This document shows positions 18,335 to 25,813 of a DNA stretch of 64,000 bases, piece after piece (the first letter of the stretch is position 1; the number at the start of each line of letters is the position of its first letter). The position numbers were made by a program, and so were the translations under genes. Location: assembly GCF_004770905.1 (NCBI RefSeq), contig NZ_RQHT01000003.1, forward strand, positions 62,001-126,000, in the 5' to 3' direction. The notes below the pieces were generated by a model. The model saw only the letters and a program-made list of their open reading frames with translations, made no database searches and had not been told where the DNA came from. This stretch comes from Leptospira bandrabouensis (GTDB lineage: Bacteria > Spirochaetota > Leptospiria > Leptospirales > Leptospiraceae).

Positions 18335-19547
18335 AGTCCGTACGATTTTTTTATTTAGTTTATACAATTATCTATTTCTAGTTTTATTTCTTGGACTTGT
18401 TTTTCCTTCCTTTGCCGAGGAAACAAAAAAAGAAGTAGTGAGTCCTGGAGTTAAACAGGAAGGAAAAGATTCAGAAAACAAAACATCCATTCCATTAGAA
18501 GATAGAGAAGATAACAAAACTCGAATGGATATTTTTAATCAGGTGTATGAACATAGAGTAATGTTTCGCACAGGTTGGGGTATCGGAAAACTCTCTCCAG
18601 CAATTCTCAATGAAACGGGACCCGCATGGTTTCAGAATTCTCTTTTTCGACAAATCACAGAACCAGGCTCTCCGCTTTCAATTCCATACAAACCAGTAAA
18701 AGATTTGGGTGTTAATTCTCAGTTTTGGGACATTCGGTACGGTTACAAAAATAAATTTGAAATCCAATTAGCCGAAGATATTTCCCTTGGTGTTTATAGT
18801 AGGGATCTTCCTGCCTCCAATAACTTTTTTTCACCAAGAACTGATACTTATTGGGCCAGTGCTTTTGAAGGGAACCGTTTGTTGCGATTTGAAGGCGTAA
18901 GCCAACACCTTCGGTTTTCCTATACACATCCTTTTTCCAAAATCTTTATGATCGGTCCCTCTATCAACTTCCATCGTTATACGGAGAGAAATAATATTTC
19001 CTATGGTTCCTATTCTACGAGCAGAGCAGAAGCAACAGTTCCTAACAAGGCTACTTGGTCTATTGGCGGCGATGCAAACGCAGAATATTCGATGAAAGGA
19101 ATTTTGCCGGGAATTTTTGCAAAGTTGAAACTGAGAGATTGGTGGGAACTTCGAACCAGGTTAGAATTATTGGATCGAAAAGGAAACTTTTCTGTGTTAG
19201 GTTCTCAAATCATCCAAGAAACATTTAGTGATGGAAGTTCTAACTTAACAGGTGTGGTCCCTGCTTACGGTGGAAAGGTAAGAGACAAGGGAACCATACT
19301 AAACATAGAATCTTCTTTTCAATATTGCCGTTTTACTTTAGACATTGGAATGATCCGCCAAGATATCAAACGTAATTATGAGACCTATTTGGGTGATACA
19401 CTTGGTGGGGTTCCAAGAAGTGATTATTCCTCTAGAAGTGTATATATTGGATTTTCGGAAATGTCTACCTCAGTCAAACATACGGTAACAGAATTTTACA
19501 TAATGCCCGGAGTTTCCTTTTTTTACGACTCGGACAAAATTTACTGA
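18324..19547 (+). CDS. Predicted outer-membrane beta-barrel protein
   Basis: A 407-residue exported protein starting at TTG inside the end of the OmpA-like gene. The signal peptide ends around FPSFAEE, followed by a charged linker of about 45 residues. The remainder has alternating, aromatic-capped strands typical of a barrel (NKFEIQLAEDISLGVYS, LRFSYTHPFSKIFMIGPSINFHRY, SVYIGFSEMSTSVKHTVTEFYIMPGVSFFY). The last strand does not end in a classical C-terminal Phe but in SDKIY. I do not recognise the family. Overlap with the OmpA-like gene suggests the pair works together in the outer membrane. Confidence 0.75.
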   Translation: MFIKVRTIFLFSLYNYLFLVLFLGLVFPSFAEETKKEVVSPGVKQEGKDSENKTSIPLEDREDNKTRMDIFNQVYEHRVMFRTGWGIGKLSPAILNETGPAWFQNSLFRQITEPGSPLSIPYKPVKDLGVNSQFWDIRYGYKNKFEIQLAEDISLGVYSRDLPASNNFFSPRTDTYWASAFEGNRLLRFEGVSQHLRFSYTHPFSKIFMIGPSINFHRYTERNNISYGSYSTSRAEATVPNKATWSIGGDANAEYSMKGILPGIFAKLKLRDWWELRTRLELLDRKGNFSVLGSQIIQETFSDGSSNLTGVVPAYGGKVRDKGTILNIESSFQYCRFTLDIGMIRQDIKRNYETYLGDTLGGVPRSDYSSRSVYIGFSEMSTSVKHTVTEFYIMPGVSFFYDSDKIY

Positions 19548-19599
19548 ATTCTTATTTTTTCCTTTGATTTTTCCTTAGTTTGGAACAATCTAATCAGTG

Positions 19600-20259
19600 A
19601 TGCCTTACGTAATTTTTATTAGTTTTTTTCTTTTACTCACTTGTGGAAATTCCTCTGATCCCACAAACACGAATGTTTCTGCGACAAAAGAGGCAAATGA
19701 AACGAGAAGGATTATTTATTTTGGTGACTCTCTGACGGCTGGATATGGTCTTTTAGATTTCGAAGACGCTTGGCCCCATGTCCTTACCAAACGAATACAA
19801 GCGGAAGGATATTCCTATCAAATGACCAATGCTGGCGTTTCTGGCGACACAACGAGCGGCGGGCTTGGACGATTGGAATGGGTTCTTGCCGAAAAACCCT
19901 CTATCTTTGTTTTAGAGTTAGGTGCCAATGATATGCTTAGAGGCATTAGTCCCAGTGTTACCAAAGAAAACCTTCGTTCTATGATTCGACAAATTAAATC
20001 CCAATACCCAAACACCAAAATACTGTTAGTCGGGATGTATGCTACACCCAATATGGGGAAAAAATATGCAAGTGCCTTTAATGCAATTTATCCAGAACTT
20101 TCTAAAGAAGAGAATGTGCCCCTAGTTCCTTTTATTTTAGAAAAAGTGGCCTCCATTCGAAAACTCAATCAAAAAGATGGAATCCATCCCACAGAAGCAG
20201 GTCATAAATTAGTGGCAGAAACAGTTTATCCTTATCTGAAACCTTTGTTAGTAAAATAG
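19600..20259 (+). CDS. SGNH/GDSL esterase (TesA-like) lipoprotein
   Basis: A 219-residue SGNH hydrolase of the arylesterase/thioesterase I (TesA) group. Block I FGDSLTAGYG carries the nucleophile Ser, block II is NAGVSGDTT, block III LGANDM, and block V DGIHPTEAGH with the catalytic Asp and His; all catalytic residues are present. The N-terminus is a short lipoprotein signal (FFLLLTC, Cys15), so it probably acts in the periplasm or at a membrane on lipid or aryl esters. GTG at 19597 directly before the ATG is an alternative start. Stands after the outer-membrane protein gene with a 50-base gap. Confidence 0.92.
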   Translation: MPYVIFISFFLLLTCGNSSDPTNTNVSATKEANETRRIIYFGDSLTAGYGLLDFEDAWPHVLTKRIQAEGYSYQMTNAGVSGDTTSGGLGRLEWVLAEKPSIFVLELGANDMLRGISPSVTKENLRSMIRQIKSQYPNTKILLVGMYATPNMGKKYASAFNAIYPELSKEENVPLVPFILEKVASIRKLNQKDGIHPTEAGHKLVAETVYPYLKPLLVK

Positions 20260-20313
20260 AAGGGCCTATGAAGTAGGCGTCAGCTGATCATTATTTCTTC
20301 TTGCGAAAGGAAA

Positions 20314-20390
20314 GCATAATGGAGAGGAATGTAGCGAACTCTAAAGCGAGGACGTAAGTGCCGAAGCGAAGCAGTTATCTTCTATTATGC
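20314..20390. repeat. Imperfect palindrome, attC-like candidate
   Basis: GCATAAT (20314-20320) and ATTATGC (20384-20390) are exact inverted ends of a 77-base element. Inside, the arms continue to pair imperfectly (GGAGAGGAATG against CAGTTATCTTCT), leaving unpaired bases, as integron attC sites do. It lies just 12 bases beyond the 3' end of the PIN toxin gene, the position an attC holds in a gene cassette. The core resembles but does not exactly match the RYYYAAC/GTTRRRY consensus. It may instead be a different mobile repeat. Confidence 0.4.
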
Positions 20391-20402
20391 GAAGGTTTCC
20401 GT

Positions 20403-20840
20403 TTATTTCCAATCGTAATTACCGATATTTAAGCCATCTTTTTTTGCAGCAGTAGCTAAATTTTCGTCAGCGCTAAGGAAGAATGTTTCTTCTTCTAATT
20501 CATTGAATAGGATAATTGCAGAAACGAGGTGAATCGCATCGAAACCACGTAGTAGGTATTTTGAATGAATTCTTTCTAATTCCGAATTGATTGTATGATC
20601 AACATTAATTTTGACAAGTTGGTCCCAATCAGATTTGAATTGTTTTATGATCTTTTCTTTTACCTTGTCAGAGAAATTTTCGATTTTTTGTTTTTTATTT
20701 ATAGTCGCTAGTATTTCCGAGTATCCTACTTGTGATATGGCTAGATATCTATTTTCCTTCCATATATTTAAAACAGTATCTGAAGCAAATTCATTAAAGT
20801 ATTTTTTTACCAGAACGCTGGAATCTAAATAATAAAACAT
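20403..20840 (-). CDS. PIN-domain toxin (VapC-like)
   Basis: A 145-residue PIN-fold ribonuclease. The acidic metal-binding residues are in place: Asp6 (YYLDSSVLVKKY), Glu42 (GYSEILATI), Asp101 (RGFDAIHLVSAI) and Asp125 (LSADENL). Such proteins are the toxins of type II toxin-antitoxin pairs and cleave RNA, often tRNA. Its ATG overlaps the antitoxin stop by one base (TAATG), so both proteins come from one transcript with antitoxin first. Flanked on both sides by imperfect palindromic elements, which suggests acquisition as a cassette. Confidence 0.9.
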   Translation of the reverse strand: MFYYLDSSVLVKKYFNEFASDTVLNIWKENRYLAISQVGYSEILATINKKQKIENFSDKVKEKIIKQFKSDWDQLVKINVDHTINSELERIHSKYLLRGFDAIHLVSAIILFNELEEETFFLSADENLATAAKKDGLNIGNYDWK

Positions 20841-21118
20841 TAGCGGTCATTCAGTAAGGTTTCGGATGCTGGTATTTTTGACTTTGTTGTCAGTGGCGCA
20901 GCCGATTTACTTTTTTTTTCTTTACTTGGGAGTTGTATTATACCTTTCTCAGCTAAAAGATACATTTTATCAATTGTAGTTTTTTGTTTACTTGGTTCTT
21001 TTATTAGTCTAGCAATAGGTTTACCATGTTCAGTAACTATTACTTCGTCTCCAAGCCTTGCTTTATCGAGATACTCGCTGAGTTTTGCTTTTAAATCTCT
21101 CACTCCTACATAGATCAT
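20840..21118 (-). CDS. Phd/YefM-type antitoxin
   Basis: A 92-residue antitoxin. The N-terminal 40 residues (VGVRDLKAKLSEYLDKARLG, then DEVIVTEHGKPIARLI) are the Phd/YefM DNA-binding fold that represses the operon. The C-terminal half (from KTTIDKMYLLAEKGI) is the presumed toxin-binding tail, ending in a Lys/Ser/Pro-rich segment. It precedes the PIN toxin with one-base overlap. Phd-type antitoxin paired with PIN toxin is a known combination. Confidence 0.9.
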   Translation of the reverse strand: MIYVGVRDLKAKLSEYLDKARLGDEVIVTEHGKPIARLIKEPSKQKTTIDKMYLLAEKGIIQLPSKEKKSKSAAPLTTKSKIPASETLLNDR

Positions 21119-21517
21119 TATTTTTGCTCCAAAATTGTGGTTACAATTTCATGATAATGGTTACTTTATATAATAGCAAGACGAAAAAAGTGTCAAATAA
21201 AGTATCTCTTTGTTCACAGTCAAAGTTTGAAAACTTACGCATAACGAACTAGACTTATAAAAGTTCCCTGTCCCTGAGTCCCAACGGGACGTTAGGGACT
21301 GGCATGTAGCTTGCGGTAGGCAAGGCGAATACCAGAAAGGGAAGTAATTTAGTATTAAGTGTAATTTTGAGCTAAAGTATTGGTTTGAAAAAGCCTTTAA
21401 TAGAATTAGCAATTTCTTCATCGCAAGCCATGAAAGCCATATACTAAACTAGGTAATGAAGAATACACTATTTCTTTAAAGCGATTTGGGAGTGTCCAGA
21501 TTTTATCAATTCCCAAC
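21119..21517. other. Non-coding region upstream of the toxin-antitoxin pair
   Basis: About 400 bases without a convincing gene. It contains the structured element at 21238-21343 described separately. An 86-codon open frame on the minus strand here (21161-21421) runs through that structured element and has no coding character, so I do not call it a gene. The toxin-antitoxin promoter should lie in 21119-21200; I see no clear boxes. Confidence 0.5.
21238..21343. repeat. Multi-hairpin structured element
   Basis: Starts at CGCATAACGAACTAG. A central hairpin pairs GTCCCT (21270-21275) with AGGGAC (21294-21299) and, inside it, GTCCC (21278-21282) with GGGAC (21286-21290). A second small hairpin pairs CTTGC (21310-21314) with GCAAG (21320-21324). 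An outer stem pairs TTCCCT (21264-21269) with AGGGAA (21338-21343). This nested, branched fold is non-coding and resembles a dispersed repeat or attC-like site. It flanks the toxin-antitoxin pair on the side opposite to 20314-20390. Confidence 0.45.
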
Positions 21518-22159
21518 TTACGGTTGATATACGGCTTTGTACACTTTTTGTGTCACCTTTTCCGGATGAACCACCCAAGATTCTGCAATGGGAATTTTAC
21601 GACTAGGACCTAAGTCGGTTAGGTTTTTAGACCGAATAAAAGCATCGATTTTTTCTAGATTGCCATTTCCTTCGGCCCAGATACGTATGGTGCCATTTTC
21701 CTGAACCAATTCCTCCACACGAGCCCCTAAAAAAATACGGACATTCATAAATCCATTTTCGTCAGTATCGAAGTCGGAGTAGGCAATATGTCCAGATGTG
21801 ATTCCTGTTTTTGCGGTTTGGTTAAAATAGGTTTTTGTTTCCCAAATCCCGTTTTGATTTTCGTCAGACCATTCCACTAATTTTTGTGTCTCGGGCCCAA
21901 ACCACAAACGACGTGTAGGTTGTTTTGTTTTTGGGTCTCTCCATTCGTTAAACAGAGGAAATGTTTTGGATTGGTCTTTTAAATCACCGTAAATCCAAGC
22001 TAGGTCATGGTAGAGGTTTCCCTCTTCTTTGGTAGCTAAGAAAAACCCAAGACCTAAGTCATTCCATTGGATGATGGCTTGGTTTTTCACTTCTGTGAAT
22101 TGTAAGGGAGAACAGTAGAAAGATAGGCAGGAGATAGTGAGGATAAAGATTTTTTTCAT
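21518..22159 (-). CDS. Lipoprotein, function unknown
   Basis: About 213 residues from the ATG at 22159, chosen over an upstream start because it begins a lipoprotein signal (MKKIFILTISCLSFYC, Cys16). The body includes EWSDENQNGIWETKTYFNQ and YSDFDTDENGFMNVRIFLG, two short Asp/Asn-rich stretches that look like calcium-binding or EF-hand-like turns. The family is not recognised. Monocistronic: the upstream gene on the same strand ends in its own terminator. Confidence 0.75.
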   Translation of the reverse strand: MKKIFILTISCLSFYCSPLQFTEVKNQAIIQWNDLGLGFFLATKEEGNLYHDLAWIYGDLKDQSKTFPLFNEWRDPKTKQPTRRLWFGPETQKLVEWSDENQNGIWETKTYFNQTAKTGITSGHIAYSDFDTDENGFMNVRIFLGARVEELVQENGTIRIWAEGNGNLEKIDAFIRSKNLTDLGPSRKIPIAESWVVHPEKVTQKVYKAVYQP

Positions 22160-22195
22160 ATAGGGAAAAGTCAGAATCAAATAATGTTGAGAAAT

Positions 22196-22230
22196 AAAAA
22201 AACCGGTCACTTAAGTGACCGGTCCTTAAA
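22196..22230 (-). terminator. Rho-independent terminator
   Basis: ACCGGTCAC (22202-22210) pairs with GTGACCGGT (22215-22223), a nine-base stem with TTAA loop. On the minus strand it is followed by a run of seven T. It ends the lipoprotein gene at 22253-22957. Confidence 0.9.
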
Positions 22231-22252
22231 AACTTAAATTTCTTAAGAGTTC

Positions 22253-22957
22253 TTAGAACTCAGTTGCGAGAGTTGCGCATTTTGTAGTTGCAGCTGCAGA
22301 AGAACCGTAAGTACAAGAGGAAGATACTAGTTTTGTAGGTGGAGTTGAAGTTAACGCGTCAGCAGTAGTTTGGTCCAATGCTTTTACAGCAGTTGCACAA
22401 GATGCAGATACGTTTCCAGCAAGAGTGATAGCAGTGCTAAAGAAAAGGTCATTTAAACTACCAGGAGACATAGCAGCAATTTGTGCATCAGTTCTACCGT
22501 CTGTATTTTTTAGTTTCAATGCTGATTCTGTAACAAGGTTACCAACTGAGAATGCTCTTGTTTTCTCAACAGTGGCAGCAAAAGCAGAATCAGTTTGGTT
22601 GTTAGAGTTTGTAATCTGAGTGTTAAAGTAATTTGTTGTAAAAGTAGCAGAAGTATCACAAACAGATCCTGCTTTTGTGAAGAAAGCAAGGACGTTTGTT
22701 TTTTGAGTATTGAAACTTGCTTCTGCTTCTGCTTTTGTTTGGTTCACTTTACAACCACCTTTTGGAACAGTAGAAAGAGATACTGAGTAAGATGTTGTGC
22801 TGTTTCTAGTAACAGTAGCACAGTTACCACTTAATTGGTCATTTGCATAAAGCAAAAGAGCAAGTACAGGAGTGTCGTCTTTTTTATCTTCTTTACAGTT
22901 ACCAAAAACCGCAGCTACGAAAAGTAGAGCGAGGAGGATAGATGTTGTTTTTTTCAT
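22253..22957 (-). CDS. Small Cys-containing lipoprotein, function unknown
   Basis: About 234 residues from the ATG at 22957, which begins a lipoprotein signal (LLFVAAVFGNC, Cys21) and is preceded by AAGGAAA. The mature protein is Thr/Ser/Ala-rich with paired cysteines (SGNCATVTRN, GGCKVNQT, GSVCDTSA, SASCATAVKAL, SSSCTYGSS, TKCATLATEF), so several disulfides are likely. The sequence KEDKKDDTPVLALLLYAND after the lipid anchor is a pattern seen in other Leptospira lipoproteins. Its strong terminator and clear ribosome site suggest high expression. Function unknown. Confidence 0.8.
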   Translation of the reverse strand: MKKTTSILLALLFVAAVFGNCKEDKKDDTPVLALLLYANDQLSGNCATVTRNSTTSYSVSLSTVPKGGCKVNQTKAEAEASFNTQKTNVLAFFTKAGSVCDTSATFTTNYFNTQITNSNNQTDSAFAATVEKTRAFSVGNLVTESALKLKNTDGRTDAQIAAMSPGSLNDLFFSTAITLAGNVSASCATAVKALDQTTADALTSTPPTKLVSSSCTYGSSAAATTKCATLATEF

Positions 22958-23065
22958 TCGTGTTTCCTTATGGAATATTATCGCCGTTTGCCAGCGGGTA
23001 CTAGTTAGTCGCAGATATGAAAATTGTGTCAAGAGAATTCGGTTTAAATACGTAATTTTTTGTAA

Positions 23066-23278
23066 ACTTCTGTTTTTCTGACATTTTTCCATCCATACAA
23101 GGATTATGCGGTAGTATGGAATCAATCTAAAACACTTGTAACACCTGGATTCTCTCTAGTAGAAAATAACCTTACAAAGTGTTTTCCTGGTAATGAAACT
23201 GTTTGTAGAACTGTCATCACGCATTTTGGTGGAGCGGAAAGGGAAGAAAAGATCCAAAAATCGAAGGGTAGGTTATGA
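23066..23278 (+). pseudogene. Start-less reading frame, possible gene remnant
   Basis: A 70-codon open frame that contains no ATG, GTG or TTG, ending in TGA at 23276. The translation has protein-like character (KTLVTPGFSLVENNLTKCF and CRTVITHFGGAEREEKIQ). Most of it lies inside the 16-bp inverted repeat at 23095-23300. It could be a C-terminal remnant of a decayed gene or cargo of a small element; chance is also possible. Confidence 0.25.
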
Positions 23279-23300
23279 ATTTTTCGCATAATCCTTGTAT
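23095..23300. repeat. 16-bp perfect inverted repeat bounding 206 bases
   Basis: ATACAAGGATTATGCG (23095-23110) has its exact reverse complement CGCATAATCCTTGTAT at 23285-23300. The arms are separated by 174 bases that include most of a start-less reading frame. The arms contain the same GCATAAT core seen at 20314-20390. The layout resembles a tiny non-autonomous element, but no target duplication is visible: the bases outside the arms (TCC and TTT) differ. Confidence 0.6.
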
Positions 23301-23710
23301 TTTGCGAATTTGAATCGAGGGATTTCCATAAAAAAGTTTTTCAATCGCGTTCACTGTTCACTATTGATTGCCAGTTGGTTCCTTTCAGAAAGAAAGAGAG
23401 ACTTCCTTTTGGGGAATGGTATCGTGGTTTCGAATATAAAGAAATGCTTCTTAGAAAAAGAATCTTTCTAAAAAGTACATCGTTTATTTTAACAGGGAGG
23501 AATGTCCACACTACCCATTGGTAAAGTTGGGAATGCTATTTTTTATTCTAGCCTATGATGCTTGTTAGTTGGCGGAGTAGTTCCCCCGACCCGCGTCCCA
23601 AAATTTGGGGATCTGATTTTAAACCTTGCCGCCGATTTTCCTCTATCAATTTTTGCCTTTTTTCCTTGCCGATTTGCCCCAATTCCAAATGATGGTTTCA
23701 CAAACCTTCT
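23301..23710. other. Intergenic region upstream of tRNA-Gly
   Basis: About 400 bases with no supported gene. It holds a small hairpin (TTAGAAA...TTTCTAA around 23455-23475) and the probable tRNA promoter near its right end. Otherwise I see nothing. Confidence 0.4.
23666..23694 (+). promoter_or_regulatory. Possible sigma-70 promoter for tRNA-Gly
   Basis: TTGCCG (23666-23671) and ATGATG (23689-23694) are spaced 17 bases apart and end 16 bases before the tRNA. The -10 match is weak. Confidence 0.3.
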
Positions 23711-23782
23711 GCGGGAATAGCTCAGCGGTAGAGCATCTCCTTGCCAAGGAGAGGGTCGCGGGTTCAAGTCCCGTTTCCCGCT
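23711..23782 (+). tRNA. tRNA-Gly (GCC anticodon)
   Basis: 72-base cloverleaf. Acceptor stem GCGGGAA pairs with TTCCCGC, D arm GCTCAGCGGTAGAGC, anticodon arm CTCCTTGCCAAGGAG with anticodon GCC, T arm CGCGGGTTCAAGTCCCG. Discriminator base T; CCA is not encoded. Glycine identity follows from the GCC anticodon. Confidence 0.97.
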
Positions 23783-23844
23783 AATGAAGGTACGCTTCTT
23801 TTTCTTTCCACTACACTCTCTTTTTTTACACTGGATATAATACG

Positions 23845-25191
23845 ATGGAATTTACGGCAAAAAAAAATAACAACGCAACCTGTGACTTAAGCATTCAATT
23901 TACCGCTGAAGAAGTCCGCACTGCCTACTCTAAGGCTTACAAAAATGCATCTGAAAAAGTAAAAATCCCAGGGTTTCGACCTGGAAAAGCACCTCTGAAT
24001 ATGGTCGAAAAAGTTCTTGGGGATTCCGTAATGGATGATGCTGCCAACATTATGCTCAACCAAGCAATGGCAGATTTATTTGATAAATTGGAACACAAAC
24101 CAATTCGCCTGCCCCAATTCCAAATGGAAACCTTTGATAAAAATACTGGTGCCAAAGCCAAAGCCACTTACGACACCAAACCAGAAGTCACCTTACCGAA
24201 GTTGAAAAAGATCAAAATCCAACCCAAAGAAATTAAAATTTCTGATGCGGACATCCAAAAAGAATTAGAAGGAATTCAAAAAAACATGGCTCGTAACTCT
24301 TTGAAAGAAGAGGGAGAACCAGTTGAATCCTCAGATCTCTTAGAAATCAATTATAAGTTCAAAGAAACTGACAAAGAATACCCAGAACAAGGCCAAGTGG
24401 GCAAATTCCAAATGGGTGCTCCTCAAAACCCACCTGGTTTTGAAACGAACCTTCTTGGAATGAAACTAAACGAAACCAAAGAGTTTTCTTTCACTTACCC
24501 TGACTCCTACCCACAATCCCCAGAATCTGCTGGAAAAACCATCGTTTATACTGTAACTGTCACTGCGATTTACAAGGTGACTTATCCTGAAATCAATGAT
24601 GATTTTGCATCGGAAGTGGATGGTTCTGCCAACTTACAAGAGTTAAAAGAAAAAACAAAAAAACAACTTGTTGAAATTTTCGGAAACGCACTGACGAAAC
24701 GGGCCACCGATGATGCTTACAATGAAATCATCAAAGAATCCAAGTTCATCATTCCTGAGTCATTAATTTACGAAGAAACAGAAACCGTTTTCCAAAACTT
24801 TATGCGTGAATTCGGCCTTCCTGTATCATCCTTAGCAGACTACGCAAAACGATTGAATAAAGAAGAAAAAGAAGTTCGTGAATCTTTTTCCAAAGCCGCT
24901 GAAAAACGGATCCAAACCTATATTTTGAAGCAGAAAATCGCTGAAGACCATAAAATCCAAATTTCTGACGAAGAAGTAGAAGCGGGTTACGAAAAAGAGG
25001 CTTCTGCACAAGGAATTCCTGCCGAAACACTCAAAAAGGAAGTCCAAAAACAGAAGGCGGAAACCTACTACCGTGACAAATTCCTGTTTGATAAAATTGA
25101 CGAGTTTGTATACGCTGAGGTAGAAAAGAAGTCGCCTAAGACTATTTCAACGGAAGAAGCTGAGAAAATTCTTAGCGGAAAAGAAGAGTAA
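23845..25191 (+). CDS. tig: Trigger factor (ribosome-associated chaperone)
   Basis: A 448-residue chaperone that binds nascent chains at the ribosomal exit tunnel. The N-terminal domain contains the ribosome-binding loop GFRPGKAPLNMVEK, the middle FKBP-type peptidyl-prolyl isomerase domain runs from about residue 155 to 240 (KFQMGAPQNPPGFETNLLGM), and the C-terminal helical cradle fills the rest. Order tig-clpP-clpX is conserved widely. Only a poor ribosome site precedes the ATG, while a perfect TATAAT lies four bases upstream of it (23836-23841). The gap to clpP is three bases. Confidence 0.96.
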   Translation: MEFTAKKNNNATCDLSIQFTAEEVRTAYSKAYKNASEKVKIPGFRPGKAPLNMVEKVLGDSVMDDAANIMLNQAMADLFDKLEHKPIRLPQFQMETFDKNTGAKAKATYDTKPEVTLPKLKKIKIQPKEIKISDADIQKELEGIQKNMARNSLKEEGEPVESSDLLEINYKFKETDKEYPEQGQVGKFQMGAPQNPPGFETNLLGMKLNETKEFSFTYPDSYPQSPESAGKTIVYTVTVTAIYKVTYPEINDDFASEVDGSANLQELKEKTKKQLVEIFGNALTKRATDDAYNEIIKESKFIIPESLIYEETETVFQNFMREFGLPVSSLADYAKRLNKEEKEVRESFSKAAEKRIQTYILKQKIAEDHKIQISDEEVEAGYEKEASAQGIPAETLKKEVQKQKAETYYRDKFLFDKIDEFVYAEVEKKSPKTISTEEAEKILSGKEE

Positions 25192-25194
25192 ACT

Positions 25195-25797
25195 ATGTCT
25201 ACACTCATGCCTTATGTAATCGAACAAACAAGCCGTGGCGAACGCCAATACGATATTTTTTCACGGCTTTTGAAAGATCGGATCATTTTCCTTGGATCTG
25301 CCATCGATGAAACCTATGCCAATGTCATTTCGGCACAGCTTTTGTTTTTGGAAGCGGAAAATCCTGATCGTGATATTTATTTGTACATAAATAGTCCTGG
25401 TGGGTACGTAAGCTCTGGTCTTGCCATTTACGATACCATGCAACTTATCAAACCGGAAGTAAGAACACTTTGTATTGGACAGGCTTCTTCAATGGCAGCT
25501 CTCCTTCTAGCGGGCGGTGCCAAAGGAAAACGTTCTGCACTTCCTAATTCTAGAATTATGTTACACCAACCCTATGGTGGTGCAGGTGGACAAGCTTCGG
25601 ATATCGAAATTTCGGCAAAAGAAATCATAAAGATCAAGGACAAACTCATCGATCTTTATGGAAGACACACCGGAAAATCATCAGAACAAATTCGTAAAGA
25701 CACAGAGAGAAATTTCTTTATGAGTGCCGAAGAAGCCAAAGAATACGGCATCATCGACAACGTCATCCAAGAACGCAAACAGATGCCACAAGCTTAA
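25195..25797 (+). CDS. clpP: ATP-dependent Clp protease proteolytic subunit
   Basis: A 200-residue serine protease that forms the degradation chamber used with ClpX. The nucleophile Ser99 ([11 protein letters not shown]) and His124 (IMLHQPYGG) are present. The third catalytic position, Asp171 in mature E. coli ClpP, aligns with Asn173 here ([16 protein letters not shown] instead of TERDRFLSA). Length and all other motifs are normal, so the substitution is a specific change rather than decay. Leptospires are known to carry two clpP genes, and mixed barrels are described, so this paralogue may depend on a partner. Located between tig and clpX as usual. Confidence 0.96.
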   Translation: MSTLMPYVIEQTSRGERQYDIFSRLLKDRIIFLGSAIDETYANVISAQLLFLEAENPDRDIYLYINSPGGYVSSGLAIYDTMQLIKPEVRTLCIGQASSMAALLLAGGAKGKRSALPNSRIMLHQPYGGAGGQASDIEISAKEIIKIKDKLIDLYGRHTGKSSEQIRKDTERNFFMSAEEAKEYGIIDNVIQERKQMPQA

Positions 25798-25813
25798 AAG
25801 AGGGGCTTACACC

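Noticed and set aside
21161..21421. 86-codon open frame on the minus strand
   Set aside because: It runs across the nested hairpin element, shows no protein-family character, and the hairpins explain the sequence better.
23543..23767. 74-codon frame on the minus strand over the tRNA
   Set aside because: It is the antisense reading of the tRNA gene and its promoter region; no independent support.
23675..24126. 17-base direct repeat TGCCCCAATTCCAAATG at 23675-23691 and 24110-24126
   Set aside because: One copy is inside tig and one upstream of the tRNA. A single exact 17-mer pair in a window this size can arise by chance, and nothing else links the sites.
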